A DNA stretch of 15,006 nucleotides, from positions 1-15,006 of the forward strand of contig DCTE01000173.1 in NCBI GenBank assembly GCA_002329405.1, given 5' to 3'. This document shows positions 1 through 7,004 of this stretch, piece by piece; the stretch's first letter is position 1, and every line of letters begins with the position of its first letter. The notes beneath the pieces were generated by a model. That model did no database searches. It was not told where the DNA came from and worked only from the letters and a program-made list of their open reading frames with translations. The position numbers and the translations under genes were made by a program. Origin of the DNA: Ruminococcaceae bacterium UBA1448 (GTDB lineage Bacteria; Bacillota; Clostridia; Oscillospirales; Ruminococcaceae).

Positions 1-59
1 GAATAAAACTTTATGATACCGGATCAATCGTGTCAGATAGTCCGGCTGAAAATAAAAAG

Positions 60-104
60 CCGATAACATGCCATGCTGAACATCTTGGCATGTTATCGGT
101 TTTT
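60..104. terminator. Bidirectional rho-independent terminator
   Basis: A perfect 14-bp inverted repeat pairs 60-73 with 86-99 around a 12-nt loop. On the + strand it is followed by five T (100-104). On the - strand it is followed by a C and then five T (complement of 54-58), so it can work in both directions. It lies immediately after the stop codon of the leftward acetyltransferase (106-108) and would also end any transcript entering from the left. Positions 1-59 hold no gene I can support. Confidence 0.9.
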
Positions 105-105
105 G

Positions 106-654
106 TTATATGGTATCGCAAAAGGGGTCAATCCATTCTTCGCGCAGCAGTCCGGTCAGAACCTCATCGACGATTTCACCGGTAGCTGAGCAAATAAATT
201 TTTGTCTGCGGATTCCTTCCTGCCTGTAGCCGAATTTCTGTTGCATCTGCCAGGACGCCTGGTTGCCTGGAAAATAACCGTTTTCCAATTTTCGCAATCC
301 CAGCTGTTCAAATGCAAAGCGGATTCGCAAACCGAATGCTTCGGTTCCATATCCCATGCCCTGATATTTTCGATTCATCCATATTCCGCCGCCGGCGGTT
401 TTGTGAAGGCGGCTGATTGGATTGAGCGATGTTCCGCCGATAACCCGGTTATCCAGTTTGCGGACGACAGCAAATTCATATCCATCAGAGAGCTGGCTGC
501 AATACCGGATAAAATTTTTAGCGTGCTGTTCGGTGTAGGGATAAGGAACCATAGCAAGCCATCTGGATACATCCAGGTCATTTAATCCGTCGACAAGGGA
601 TTGTATATCTTGTTGATTCCAATCTCGCAAAATAAGTCGTTTGCTTTCTATCAT
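106..654 (-). CDS. GNAT-family N-acetyltransferase, RimJ/RimL-like
   Basis: This predicted cytoplasmic acetyl-CoA-dependent N-acetyltransferase has 182 aa, typical of the RimJ/RimL (Acetyltransf_3) branch. Family features visible are the opening ESKRLILRDW, a central beta strand followed by the acetyl-CoA pyrophosphate loop QGMGYG (residues 98-103), and the C-terminal pattern NQASWQMQQKFGYRQEG (131-147), where the family has N-x-x-S...K-x-G-F/Y-x-x-E-G. I chose the ATG at 654 because a GGAAAGGAG ribosome binding site ends about 7 nt upstream. The in-frame ATG at 672 would put that site inside the coding sequence. The gene has its own promoter at 697-725 and ends at a terminator, so it is probably monocistronic. 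The substrate cannot be read from the sequence: a ribosomal protein, an antibiotic or a small amine are all possible. Confidence 0.88.
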   Translation of the reverse strand: MIESKRLILRDWNQQDIQSLVDGLNDLDVSRWLAMVPYPYTEQHAKNFIRYCSQLSDGYEFAVVRKLDNRVIGGTSLNPISRLHKTAGGGIWMNRKYQGMGYGTEAFGLRIRFAFEQLGLRKLENGYFPGNQASWQMQQKFGYRQEGIRRQKFICSATGEIVDEVLTGLLREEWIDPFCDTI

Positions 655-696
655 GTTATATCTCCTTTCCATTGAATGTAAAAAATGATTTATTTT

Positions 697-725
697 AATA
701 TATCAGGTCTTGGCAGGTGTGACAA
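697..725 (-). promoter_or_regulatory. Sigma-A promoter for the RimJ/RimL-like gene
   Basis: Read on the minus strand, TTGTCA (720-725) is followed by a 17-nt spacer and TATATT (697-702). A TGA sits directly before the -10, giving an extended -10 motif. The predicted start is near 690, leaving a leader of about 36 nt that contains the GGAAAGGAG ribosome binding site. It faces away from the add promoter. Confidence 0.75.
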
Positions 726-746
726 TCGGTATCTTTCACAAAATAA

Positions 747-775
747 TTGAAACTTGCTGTCGGACGTGATATAAT
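747..775 (+). promoter_or_regulatory. Sigma-A promoter for add-deoB
   Basis: TTGAAA (747-752), a 17-nt spacer and TATAAT (770-775) form a near-consensus promoter, with TG at 767-768 making an extended -10. The predicted start near 782 gives a leader of about 39 nt before the add ATG. Its -35 lies only 21 nt from the -35 of the divergent leftward promoter. Confidence 0.85.
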
Positions 776-820
776 ATCCATAATTGAATCTGCCGTATTG
801 GATTGTATGGAGGGAAAATC

Positions 821-1819
821 ATGCAGGATTATCAGCTCAAACAGATGCCGAAAGTGGAATTGCACTGTCATCTGGATGGCTCGCTTTCACCGGGACTGAT
901 ACGCAGCTTTCTGGGGCGGCATATCCCCGATTCAGAACTGATGGTCGCGCCGGAATGCCGGAATCTGGCAGAGTATCTGGAAAAATTTTCACTGCCGCTC
1001 TCCTGTATGCAGACAGATGAAGGCTTGCGGCTGGCTGGGTACGATTTGATCAGAAGTTGTGCCGAGGAAAATGTCTGTTACGCCGAAGTACGGTTTGCTC
1101 CGCAGTTTTCCCATGAGCGCGGGCTGTCTGACCGTGCGGTGATTGGGGCAGTGTTGGATGGACTGGAACAGGGGAAAAGGGAGTTTGGGGTCGCATATGG
1201 TGTGATCGTCTGCGCAATGCGCCATCTGCCGGAAGAAGAAAACCTTGCAATGCTGCATGCGGCGGCTGAATTCCTTGGGAATGGCGTCTGTGCCGCCGAC
1301 CTTGCAGGGAATGAAGCGGCTTATCCGATGAGCGGGTTTATGCGGCTGTTTGAGCAGGTCGCAGCGATGGGCATGCCTTTTACCCTGCATGCCGGCGAGT
1401 GCGGCAGCGCACAAAATATCCGGGACGCAATCGCTGCCGGTGCAAAACGTATCGGGCATGGAATCGCGATGCGCGGTGACGCTGCTTTGCAGGCTCTTTG
1501 CAGGGAGCGGGAGATCGGGGTCGAACTCTGCCCGCACAGCAACCTGCAAACCCGTGCGGTCGCATCTGAAGCGGAATATCCTCTGATAGAATTTTTGCAG
1601 GCGGGTTTGCCTGTGACCCTGAATACCGATAACCGTACCGTCAGCGGCTGTACGCTGACCGATGAATACGTCTTTGTCCAAAAGCAGTGGGGTGTGACCG
1701 ATGCACAGCTGTGGCAGATGACCGAAAATGCTGTCAGGGTCAGCTTTGCAGATCAAAAGACAAAAGCGTGGCTGATGGAGAAAATTCGGCAATCCCGAAT
1801 GGAGGTGGAAACGATATGA
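821..1819 (+). CDS. add: Adenosine deaminase
   Basis: This enzyme hydrolyses adenosine or deoxyadenosine to inosine or deoxyinosine plus ammonia in the cytoplasm, for purine salvage and catabolism. The 332 aa match the usual bacterial length. The metal-dependent amidohydrolase barrel is marked by LHCHLDGS (zinc ligands H15 and H17), HAGE (H190 and catalytic E193), GHG (H213) and NTDN (zinc ligand D270, then N271). Many adenosine deaminases have NTDDP at the last site; the DN form also occurs in the family as I recall it, so I read it as a variant, not damage. The start is the ATG at 821, 6 nt after GGAGGG (809-814); the upstream in-frame TTG at 803 would place that site inside the gene. The stop overlaps the deoB start, indicating an operon with translational coupling. 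Confidence 0.93.
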   Translation: MQDYQLKQMPKVELHCHLDGSLSPGLIRSFLGRHIPDSELMVAPECRNLAEYLEKFSLPLSCMQTDEGLRLAGYDLIRSCAEENVCYAEVRFAPQFSHERGLSDRAVIGAVLDGLEQGKREFGVAYGVIVCAMRHLPEEENLAMLHAAAEFLGNGVCAADLAGNEAAYPMSGFMRLFEQVAAMGMPFTLHAGECGSAQNIRDAIAAGAKRIGHGIAMRGDAALQALCREREIGVELCPHSNLQTRAVASEAEYPLIEFLQAGLPVTLNTDNRTVSGCTLTDEYVFVQKQWGVTDAQLWQMTENAVRVSFADQKTKAWLMEKIRQSRMEVETI

Positions 1820-2997
1820 AGAATCACTACCAGAGAATATTCCTGATTGTCCTCGATTCACTGGGAATTGGCGCGATGCTGGATGCGGCGGATTTTGGGG
1901 ATGGTGCGGTCGATACCTTCGGGCATATCTGGGAGGCGGCGGGTCCGCTGGATATCCCCAATCTGAAAAAGCTGGGTTTTTGTCATCTGCATCCGGTGGC
2001 CGGGGTGGATACTTCCTGTGCCCCCGATGGTTTTCTGATGAAGCTGTCTGAGCGCAGCCGCGCCAAGGATACGATGGCCGGCCACTGGGAGATGATGGGG
2101 ATTGAAACGAAAAAACCGTTTCAGACCTTTACCGATACCGGATTTCCGAAAGAGCTGATCGGCGAGCTGGAAAAGCGATGCGGGCGCCGGGTCATCGGCA
2201 ATAAGAGTGCCAGTGGGACCGATATCTTAAACGAACTGGCCGCCGAGGAAAAGGACAGCTGCATGATCGTCTATACCTCTGCCGATTCAGTCCTGCAAAT
2301 CTGCGGCAATGAAGAGACCTTTGATCTTGATAACCTCTATCGCTGCTGTGAAATCGCCCGTCAGCTGACGATGAAAGACGAGTGGAAGGTGGGACGGGTC
2401 ATCGCCCGTCCCTATATAGAAGAAAGCCCCGGTGTTTACCGCCGTACCGCCAACCGCCGTGACTATGCAGTCAGCCCGCCGCAGAAGACGGTGTTGGATG
2501 CCCTTTCGGAGAATGGGCTGGATGTGATCGGGGTCGGCAAGATACATGATATCTTTTCCGGGCAGGGACTGACCAGATGGCTGCATTCGGACAGCTCGGT
2601 CGACGGGATGCGGCAGACAGTGGAACTGGCTGGGGAAGATTTCCACGGGCTGTGCTTTGTCAATCTGGTGGACTTTGACGCAAAGTGGGGTCACCGGCGC
2701 AACCCGGATGGATACGCACGGGAGATCGAGGCGTTTGATAAAGGGCTTGGGCGGCTGCTGAAAGTATTGCGGCCGGATGACCTTTTGATGATTACAGCTG
2801 ACCATGGCAACGATCCGACCGCGCCTGGTACCGACCATACAAGGGAATATGTCCCGCTGATCTGCTGGTCGGAGTCGATGGAGGGCGGCCGGATGGATGG
2901 GGACAGCTTCGGTGTGATCGGGGCGACGATCGCCGAAAATTTCGGTATCAAAATGCCGGAAGGCTGCATCGGGAAATCGGTGCTGTCCCAATTATAA
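1816..2997 (+). CDS. deoB: Phosphopentomutase
   Basis: DeoB interconverts ribose-1-phosphate and ribose-5-phosphate, and the deoxy forms, linking nucleoside breakdown to the pentose phosphate pathway. The 393 aa match Bacillus-type DeoB, an alkaline-phosphatase-superfamily metalloenzyme using two Mn2+ ions. Visible sites are D14 in LDSLGIG, phospho-accepting T86 in KDTMAGHWE, D288 and H293 in VDFDAKWGH, D329 and H330 in TADHGND, and H341 in GTDHT. All expected metal ligands appear present. The start is the ATG at 1816, with GGAGGT at 1801-1806; it overlaps the add stop as ATGA. A longer in-frame extension back to 1687 would run inside add and is rejected. The pair add-deoB suggests nucleoside salvage with a purine nucleoside phosphorylase encoded elsewhere. 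No terminator is visible after the stop, so read-through into the ABC gene is possible. Confidence 0.96.
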   Translation: MKNHYQRIFLIVLDSLGIGAMLDAADFGDGAVDTFGHIWEAAGPLDIPNLKKLGFCHLHPVAGVDTSCAPDGFLMKLSERSRAKDTMAGHWEMMGIETKKPFQTFTDTGFPKELIGELEKRCGRRVIGNKSASGTDILNELAAEEKDSCMIVYTSADSVLQICGNEETFDLDNLYRCCEIARQLTMKDEWKVGRVIARPYIEESPGVYRRTANRRDYAVSPPQKTVLDALSENGLDVIGVGKIHDIFSGQGLTRWLHSDSSVDGMRQTVELAGEDFHGLCFVNLVDFDAKWGHRRNPDGYAREIEAFDKGLGRLLKVLRPDDLLMITADHGNDPTAPGTDHTREYVPLICWSESMEGGRMDGDSFGVIGATIAENFGIKMPEGCIGKSVLSQL

Positions 2998-3094
2998 TTT
3001 TGCTTTTCACAGTGCATTGCGATGTGCCGGTGGAATAGATGGGGCATCTGTCACCCGTTATCCGGCGGAAATATCAATACAGGAGGATTTTATC

Positions 3095-3151
3095 ATGAAA
3101 AGAAGCATCAAAATCATCGACAAATTTAACGGGAGGGTAAAAGCTCGTTGA
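3095..3151 (+). CDS. Possible 18-codon leader peptide upstream of the ABC transporter
   Basis: An AGGAGG (3081-3086) stands 8 nt before an ATG that opens an 18-residue frame, MKRSIKIIDKFNGRVKAR, ending in TGA at 3149-3151. The peptide is basic and resembles nothing I recognise. It ends 25 nt before the ABC transporter start, and its last codons and stop lie within a hairpin (3131-3158). A strong ribosome binding site in front of such a short frame suggests either a regulatory leader peptide or a decayed remnant of a gene. Its expression is unproven. Confidence 0.4.
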   Translation: MKRSIKIIDKFNGRVKAR

Positions 3152-3170
3152 CCCTCCCAATCAGTGGAGG
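3131..3170 (+). promoter_or_regulatory. Hairpin with alternative pairing over the ABC transporter ribosome binding site
   Basis: A perfect 8-bp inverted repeat pairs 3131-3138 (GGGAGGGT) with 3151-3158 (ACCCTCCC) around a 12-nt loop. The right arm contains CCTCC (3153-3157), which can instead pair with the GGAGG ribosome binding site of the ABC gene (3166-3170) across an 8-nt loop. The two pairings exclude each other. No T-run follows the hairpin, so it is not a standard terminator. A translational switch controlled by ribosomes on the 18-codon frame is inference. Confidence 0.45.
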
Positions 3171-3176
3171 ATTTTT

Positions 3177-4946
3177 ATGCATACACAATTTACAGCAAAA
3201 CGTCTGAAAAAGTTTATCTCCTATTACAAACCCCATCGCCGTATCTTTGCGATGGATATGTCTTTTGCGGCCCTGAGTGCTGTCGCGGTGCTGCTTTTCC
3301 CGCTGGTATCCGGGAAGATCACCGGGCTGGTGATGCAGGGTTGGCAGGCAGATACGGTCCGGGCGGTCGGCGGATATATGCTGCTGCTGGCTGTGCTTGC
3401 AGTGGTGCGGATGGTCAGCAATGTGATCTATGCCTATTTTGGCCATGCGATGGGTGCAAAGATGGAGGAAACGATGCGGGATGAACTGTTTGCACATTAT
3501 GAGAAGCTGTCGTTTCACTTTCATGCCAAACACGACGTCGGGCAGCTGATGACCGTCCTGTCGAACGACCTTTCGGGGATGACGGAACTTTTCCACCATG
3601 GACCGGAGGACTTGTTGATGACAGCCATCAAGTTCGGCGGTGCGTTTGTCATCCTGATGGCGATTGACTGGCGGCTGACCGTATTTCTGTTTGCGCTGCT
3701 GCCGGTGATGGCGGTCATTTCCATCTTCAACGACCGCCGGATGGAGCGGGCACTGCTGCGCAGTAAATCTGACCGTGCCGAAATGAACAGCCATCTGGAA
3801 GATGTGCTTTCAGGCATCCGTACAGTCAAGGCGTTTGGTGCTGAATGGGATGAAGCAAGACGTTTTCACATCTTCAACGACCGGTATACCGGCAGCCAGT
3901 GCCGGTATTATAAAATTGAAGCGATCTTTTATGAGGTGATGGGCAGTTTTCCGCAGATCCTGACGATGCTGACCATCTGCGCAGGCGGCCTGCTGATCGG
4001 GCTGGGCAGGATGGATATTCCGGTCCTGGTGACTTTTTTGCTGTATGTCGGGACATTGGCAGAGCCGATTCAGACGATGCTCAATTTTATGCGTCTGTAT
4101 GAGGAGGGAAAGTCGGGGTTTATCCGGTATATGGAGATGCTGGAGATCAAGCCTGCGGTTGCGGAGCCAGGAAAGTCATCCGATTTGCCGGCAGTTGATC
4201 TGCCTATGGTGCGGGGAGAAATCTGTTTTGAGGACGTCGGCTTCCACTACCCGGACGCAGAGGAAAATGTGCTGGAACATCTTTCTTTTACTGTTGCCAG
4301 TGGGGAGTCGGTGGCATTTGCTGGTGCGTCTGGCATTGGCAAGACGACCGTCAGCATGCTGGCTGCGCGGTTTTATGATGTGACCGGCGGGCGAATCACA
4401 CTGGATGGAGTGGATTTGCGGCAGCTATCCAACCGGACCCTGCGGGAAAATATTGGGATTGTCCAGCAGGAAGTAACCATTTTTAACGGGACTATTCGCG
4501 ACAATATCCGTTTTGGCCGTCCTGGTGCGTCGGATGCAGAGATCGAATGGGCAGCTGCGCAGGCTGGAATTGACGGATATATCCGTACTCTTCCAATGGG
4601 ATATGATACGCTGGTCGGCACAAAGGGGATTACCCTGTCGGGCGGACAACGGCAGCGGATCAGTATTGCACGGTTGTTTTTGAAGAATCCGAAAATTCTG
4701 ATTCTGGATGAGGCGACCAGCGCACTGGATTATGAAAGTGAACAGCTGGTACAGCGTGCGCTGGAAAAGCTGATGCAGGGAAGGACTTCCATCATCATTG
4801 CCCACCGGCTGTCGACAATTCGCAATGTCGATCGGATTTATCTGCTGGGCGAAAAATCTATTGTCGAATCTGGCAGCCATGCCCAGCTGATGGCACTGGG
4901 AGGCGAATATGCCCATCTCTGCCGGCTTTCCGGTTTTGCGGGATAA
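3177..4946 (+). CDS. ABC transporter half-transporter, fused permease and ATPase (MsbA/ABCB type)
   Basis: This 589-aa inner-membrane exporter subunit probably works as a dimer, or pairs with a partner not seen here. The N-terminal part, about residues 20-310, has hydrophobic segments consistent with the six-helix exporter fold. The ATPase domain, about 345-580, has Walker A GASGIGKTT (383-391, K389), a Q-loop at VQQE, signature LSGGQ (487-491), Walker B ILILDE (D511, catalytic E512), the D-loop SALD and the switch histidine H543 in IIAHRLS. All ATP-hydrolysis motifs are intact. The ATG at 3177 follows GGAGG (3166-3170) by 6 nt. The substrate is unknown: lipid, peptide and drug exporters share this layout. 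The gene follows deoB without a visible terminator and may also be controlled by the leader hairpin described above. A strong terminator follows it. Confidence 0.93.
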   Translation: MHTQFTAKRLKKFISYYKPHRRIFAMDMSFAALSAVAVLLFPLVSGKITGLVMQGWQADTVRAVGGYMLLLAVLAVVRMVSNVIYAYFGHAMGAKMEETMRDELFAHYEKLSFHFHAKHDVGQLMTVLSNDLSGMTELFHHGPEDLLMTAIKFGGAFVILMAIDWRLTVFLFALLPVMAVISIFNDRRMERALLRSKSDRAEMNSHLEDVLSGIRTVKAFGAEWDEARRFHIFNDRYTGSQCRYYKIEAIFYEVMGSFPQILTMLTICAGGLLIGLGRMDIPVLVTFLLYVGTLAEPIQTMLNFMRLYEEGKSGFIRYMEMLEIKPAVAEPGKSSDLPAVDLPMVRGEICFEDVGFHYPDAEENVLEHLSFTVASGESVAFAGASGIGKTTVSMLAARFYDVTGGRITLDGVDLRQLSNRTLRENIGIVQQEVTIFNGTIRDNIRFGRPGASDAEIEWAAAQAGIDGYIRTLPMGYDTLVGTKGITLSGGQRQRISIARLFLKNPKILILDEATSALDYESEQLVQRALEKLMQGRTSIIIAHRLSTIRNVDRIYLLGEKSIVESGSHAQLMALGGEYAHLCRLSGFAG

Positions 4947-4960
4947 TTTGATTTGAAAGG

Positions 4961-4999
4961 AAATACGCCTTCAGGACACAGCCTGAAGGCGTATTTTTT
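4961..4999. terminator. Rho-independent terminator between convergent genes
   Basis: A perfect 15-bp inverted repeat pairs 4961-4975 with 4982-4996 around a 6-nt loop, and a run of six T (4994-4999) ends it on the + strand. It terminates the ABC transporter transcript. On the - strand it lies just past the stop of the leftward acetyltransferase, where the following T-run is short, so bidirectional action is likely but weaker. Confidence 0.92.
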
Positions 5000-5012
5000 A
5001 TAAATGAATAGA

Positions 5013-5453
5013 TTATGCAGTCTGACAGGTACGGATACACCGATAACGTTCCACGTCACAGCCGCCATAGTTTCTGATCAAACGGGTTGCGGTGAATCCA
5101 CACTTCTGGTAAAATCCGACCGCTTCGTCATCTGTCTCAGCAGTCAGACGGCAGAGTCGATAACGGAAAAACATCTGCTGGATCATAAACTTTCCGATAC
5201 CGGCCTGCTGAAAGCCTGGTAAAACGGCGATCCCCAGAATTTCAGCTGCATCACCGCTGATGCACAGTGAAATGATACCAACCAGACTATTGCCCTGATA
5301 ACAGAGCCAGATGACACAGTCCGGCTTTGTAATTATTTCAGAAATTTTCCGGCAGTATTTTTCATAAGAAGGCTGATAAAGACATTGCCGGTAGATTTCA
5401 TATGCCTGTGCAGTGAACAATGGGGCAGTATCCTGAATCAAATTCCATCTCAT
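5013..5453 (-). CDS. Small GNAT-family N-acetyltransferase
   Basis: A 146-aa protein with a single Acetyltransf_1-type GNAT domain. Motif A appears as EILGIAVLPGFQQAGIGK (71-88), including the acetyl-CoA loop QQAGIG. The C-terminal motif B region appears as AVGFYQKCGFTA (111-122), a typical substrate-side beta-bulge segment. Its acceptor substrate is unknown. The start at 5453 is 4 nt after the stop codon of the MATE gene, and I see no good ribosome binding site in front of it, so it is probably translated by reinitiation after MATE. No separate promoter is evident. The pairing with an efflux pump suggests, but does not show, a joint role in detoxification or export. Confidence 0.85.
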   Translation of the reverse strand: MRWNLIQDTAPLFTAQAYEIYRQCLYQPSYEKYCRKISEIITKPDCVIWLCYQGNSLVGIISLCISGDAAEILGIAVLPGFQQAGIGKFMIQQMFFRYRLCRLTAETDDEAVGFYQKCGFTATRLIRNYGGCDVERYRCIRTCQTA

Positions 5454-5457
5454 AGCG

Positions 5458-6825
5458 TTAACTGCTGGCGAGATTGTATTTTTTCCATTTTCCAGACAGG
5501 AAATAGATCAATCCCGGGACAGCCGTACCATATGCCGCCAGCCCGTATCCGAGGAAGAATCCGAACAGTCCCAGCTCCATTTCCAATCCCAGCAGCCAGC
5601 TTAAGCCGATGCGCAGAACAACAGCATCCAGCAACCCAAAGATCAGGCTGAGACGTGCATTGCCGATGCCCTGAATCAGACCGTTGGTACCTTTCATAAT
5701 TGCCATGGCCGGGAAACTCCAAACAATTGCCGAGACAAATACCGGCGCCAGTTCAATAACCTCTGGATCGGTGGTGAACAGGCTGAAGATCTGGTCAGAA
5801 CAGGTCAGCAGCAGGACAGTGAAGGCAAGATAACATCCGCCGCAGAAGATGACGCTGGTCCAGAAGGTTTTTTCTACCCGTTTGACCTTACCGGCAGCGA
5901 TGTTCTGGCCGGTCATCGAGGAGACAGCAAACGAAATGCCCTGGGTGATCTTGTTGACAATATCGTCCACTTTTATACCGGCACCGAAGACAGCCGAAGC
6001 GTATACGCCGACGGTATTGACCAGCGAGTTGACAAACATCATCGAAATGTTGATTGCTGCCGACTGGACGGCAAAGGGAATGCCCATCCGGGTCAGCTGG
6101 CGGGCCATGTTGCCGTCGATTTTAAAGCTGGACGGCTTGAAATCAAATCCAAAACTTTCCCGGTTATGATAGAGGTAAATGATCGCATAAATAAATGAAA
6201 ACGCCTGCCCGAGGATGGTAGCCAGCGCCGCCCCGGCGACCGACCATTTGAAAACACCGACAAACAAAAGGTCAAGTACCACGTTGATGATCGACGCAAT
6301 CATGACAAAGATAAACGGATGCCGTGAATCGCCCATTCCCCGCAGTACGGCAGAAACCATGTTGTAACCGTATGAGAAAATAACGCCAATGCTGCAAACC
6401 AGCACATAGTCTTCCGCCATCGCAAATGATTCAGACGGTGTATTCATCAGCGTCAGCACGCTTTTGCCGAACACCAGGCCGATGATGGTGATGACAATGC
6501 CCATCATCATGACCATTGAAAACAGCGAACCGATTGCGCTGTTGAGTTTTTCCCGTCTTCCAGCACCGATCAGCTGGGCGATCAGCACCTGTCCGCCGTT
6601 AGAAAATCCGAGGCAGACCATCGTCATAAAAGTGAATATCTGGCTGGCAACCGAAACGGCGGAGAGGCCGTACGAACCGACAAACTGTCCGACGACGATC
6701 ATGTCGACCAATGAATAGAGGACCTGCATCAGGTTGGATACCATAAATGGTACCGCGAACAGCAGCATCTTTTTTGGGATGTTTCCGTCAGTAAAATCAT
6801 TGATCAGCTTGTTTTTCTTTTCCAA
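5458..6825 (-). CDS. MATE-family efflux transporter
   Basis: A 455-aa integral membrane protein with about 12 hydrophobic segments in two repeated MatE halves, the usual size and layout for this family of Na+- or H+-coupled drug and metabolite exporters. The N-terminus, NDFTDGNIPKKMLLFAVPFM, and the later segments RGMGDSRHPF and QGIGNARLSL are typical of Firmicute MATE proteins. I place the start at the TTG at 6825, since AAGGA (6833-6837) lies 7 nt upstream and residues from there match the family. A tandem TTG at 6828 is an alternative. The open frame continues to 6957, but that extension crosses the promoter at 6863-6891 and has no family character. It leads a two-gene unit with the small acetyltransferase. 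Substrate unknown. Confidence 0.9.
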   Translation of the reverse strand: MEKKNKLINDFTDGNIPKKMLLFAVPFMVSNLMQVLYSLVDMIVVGQFVGSYGLSAVSVASQIFTFMTMVCLGFSNGGQVLIAQLIGAGRREKLNSAIGSLFSMVMMMGIVITIIGLVFGKSVLTLMNTPSESFAMAEDYVLVCSIGVIFSYGYNMVSAVLRGMGDSRHPFIFVMIASIINVVLDLLFVGVFKWSVAGAALATILGQAFSFIYAIIYLYHNRESFGFDFKPSSFKIDGNMARQLTRMGIPFAVQSAAINISMMFVNSLVNTVGVYASAVFGAGIKVDDIVNKITQGISFAVSSMTGQNIAAGKVKRVEKTFWTSVIFCGGCYLAFTVLLLTCSDQIFSLFTTDPEVIELAPVFVSAIVWSFPAMAIMKGTNGLIQGIGNARLSLIFGLLDAVVLRIGLSWLLGLEMELGLFGFFLGYGLAAYGTAVPGLIYFLSGKWKKYNLASS

Positions 6826-6862
6826 CAAACATTCCTTCTTTCGACAATTTTTTAATATATTT

Positions 6863-6891
6863 ATTATATAGCATTCTATGTATTTCTGCAA
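6863..6891 (-). promoter_or_regulatory. Sigma-A promoter for the MATE-GNAT unit
   Basis: On the minus strand, TTGCAG (6886-6891), a 17-nt spacer and TATAAT (6863-6868) form a good promoter. The predicted start is near 6856, about 30 nt before the TTG start codon. It sits between the argF terminator and the MATE gene, so the pump is transcribed independently of the arginine genes. Confidence 0.8.
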
Positions 6892-6931
6892 TAGGGAACC
6901 ACAATTCCGCATATATTTTGTATTCTTGCAC

Positions 6932-6969
6932 AACAAACCGGCGTTGGATTTATACATTCCAACGCCGGT
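6932..6969 (-). terminator. Rho-independent terminator after argF
   Basis: A perfect 12-bp GC-rich inverted repeat pairs 6937-6948 with 6958-6969 around a 9-nt loop. On the minus strand it is followed by TTTGTTGT, an interrupted T-run. It starts 35 nt beyond the argF stop and ends the arginine cluster. Confidence 0.8.
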
Positions 6970-7004
6970 AAACGGTTAATTATACAATTTATGTAGACAG
7001 AATA

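Noticed and set aside
989..1861. Long open frame antisense to add (290 codons)
   Set aside because: It lies fully opposite a clear adenosine deaminase, lacks a recognisable domain and has low-complexity composition typical of a shadow frame.
2998..3094. Separate promoter or deoB terminator in the deoB-ABC gap
   Set aside because: I found no -35/-10 pair close to consensus and no stable stem with a T-run; only weak G-U rich pairing near 3016-3031.
3131..3176. Rho-independent terminator before the ABC gene
   Set aside because: The hairpin at 3131-3158 is followed by AATCAG and the ribosome binding site, not a T-run; the T-run near the start codon is too far away.
6826..6957. N-terminal extension of MATE to 6957
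   Set aside because: It crosses a near-consensus promoter, has no ribosome binding site and no family-like sequence.
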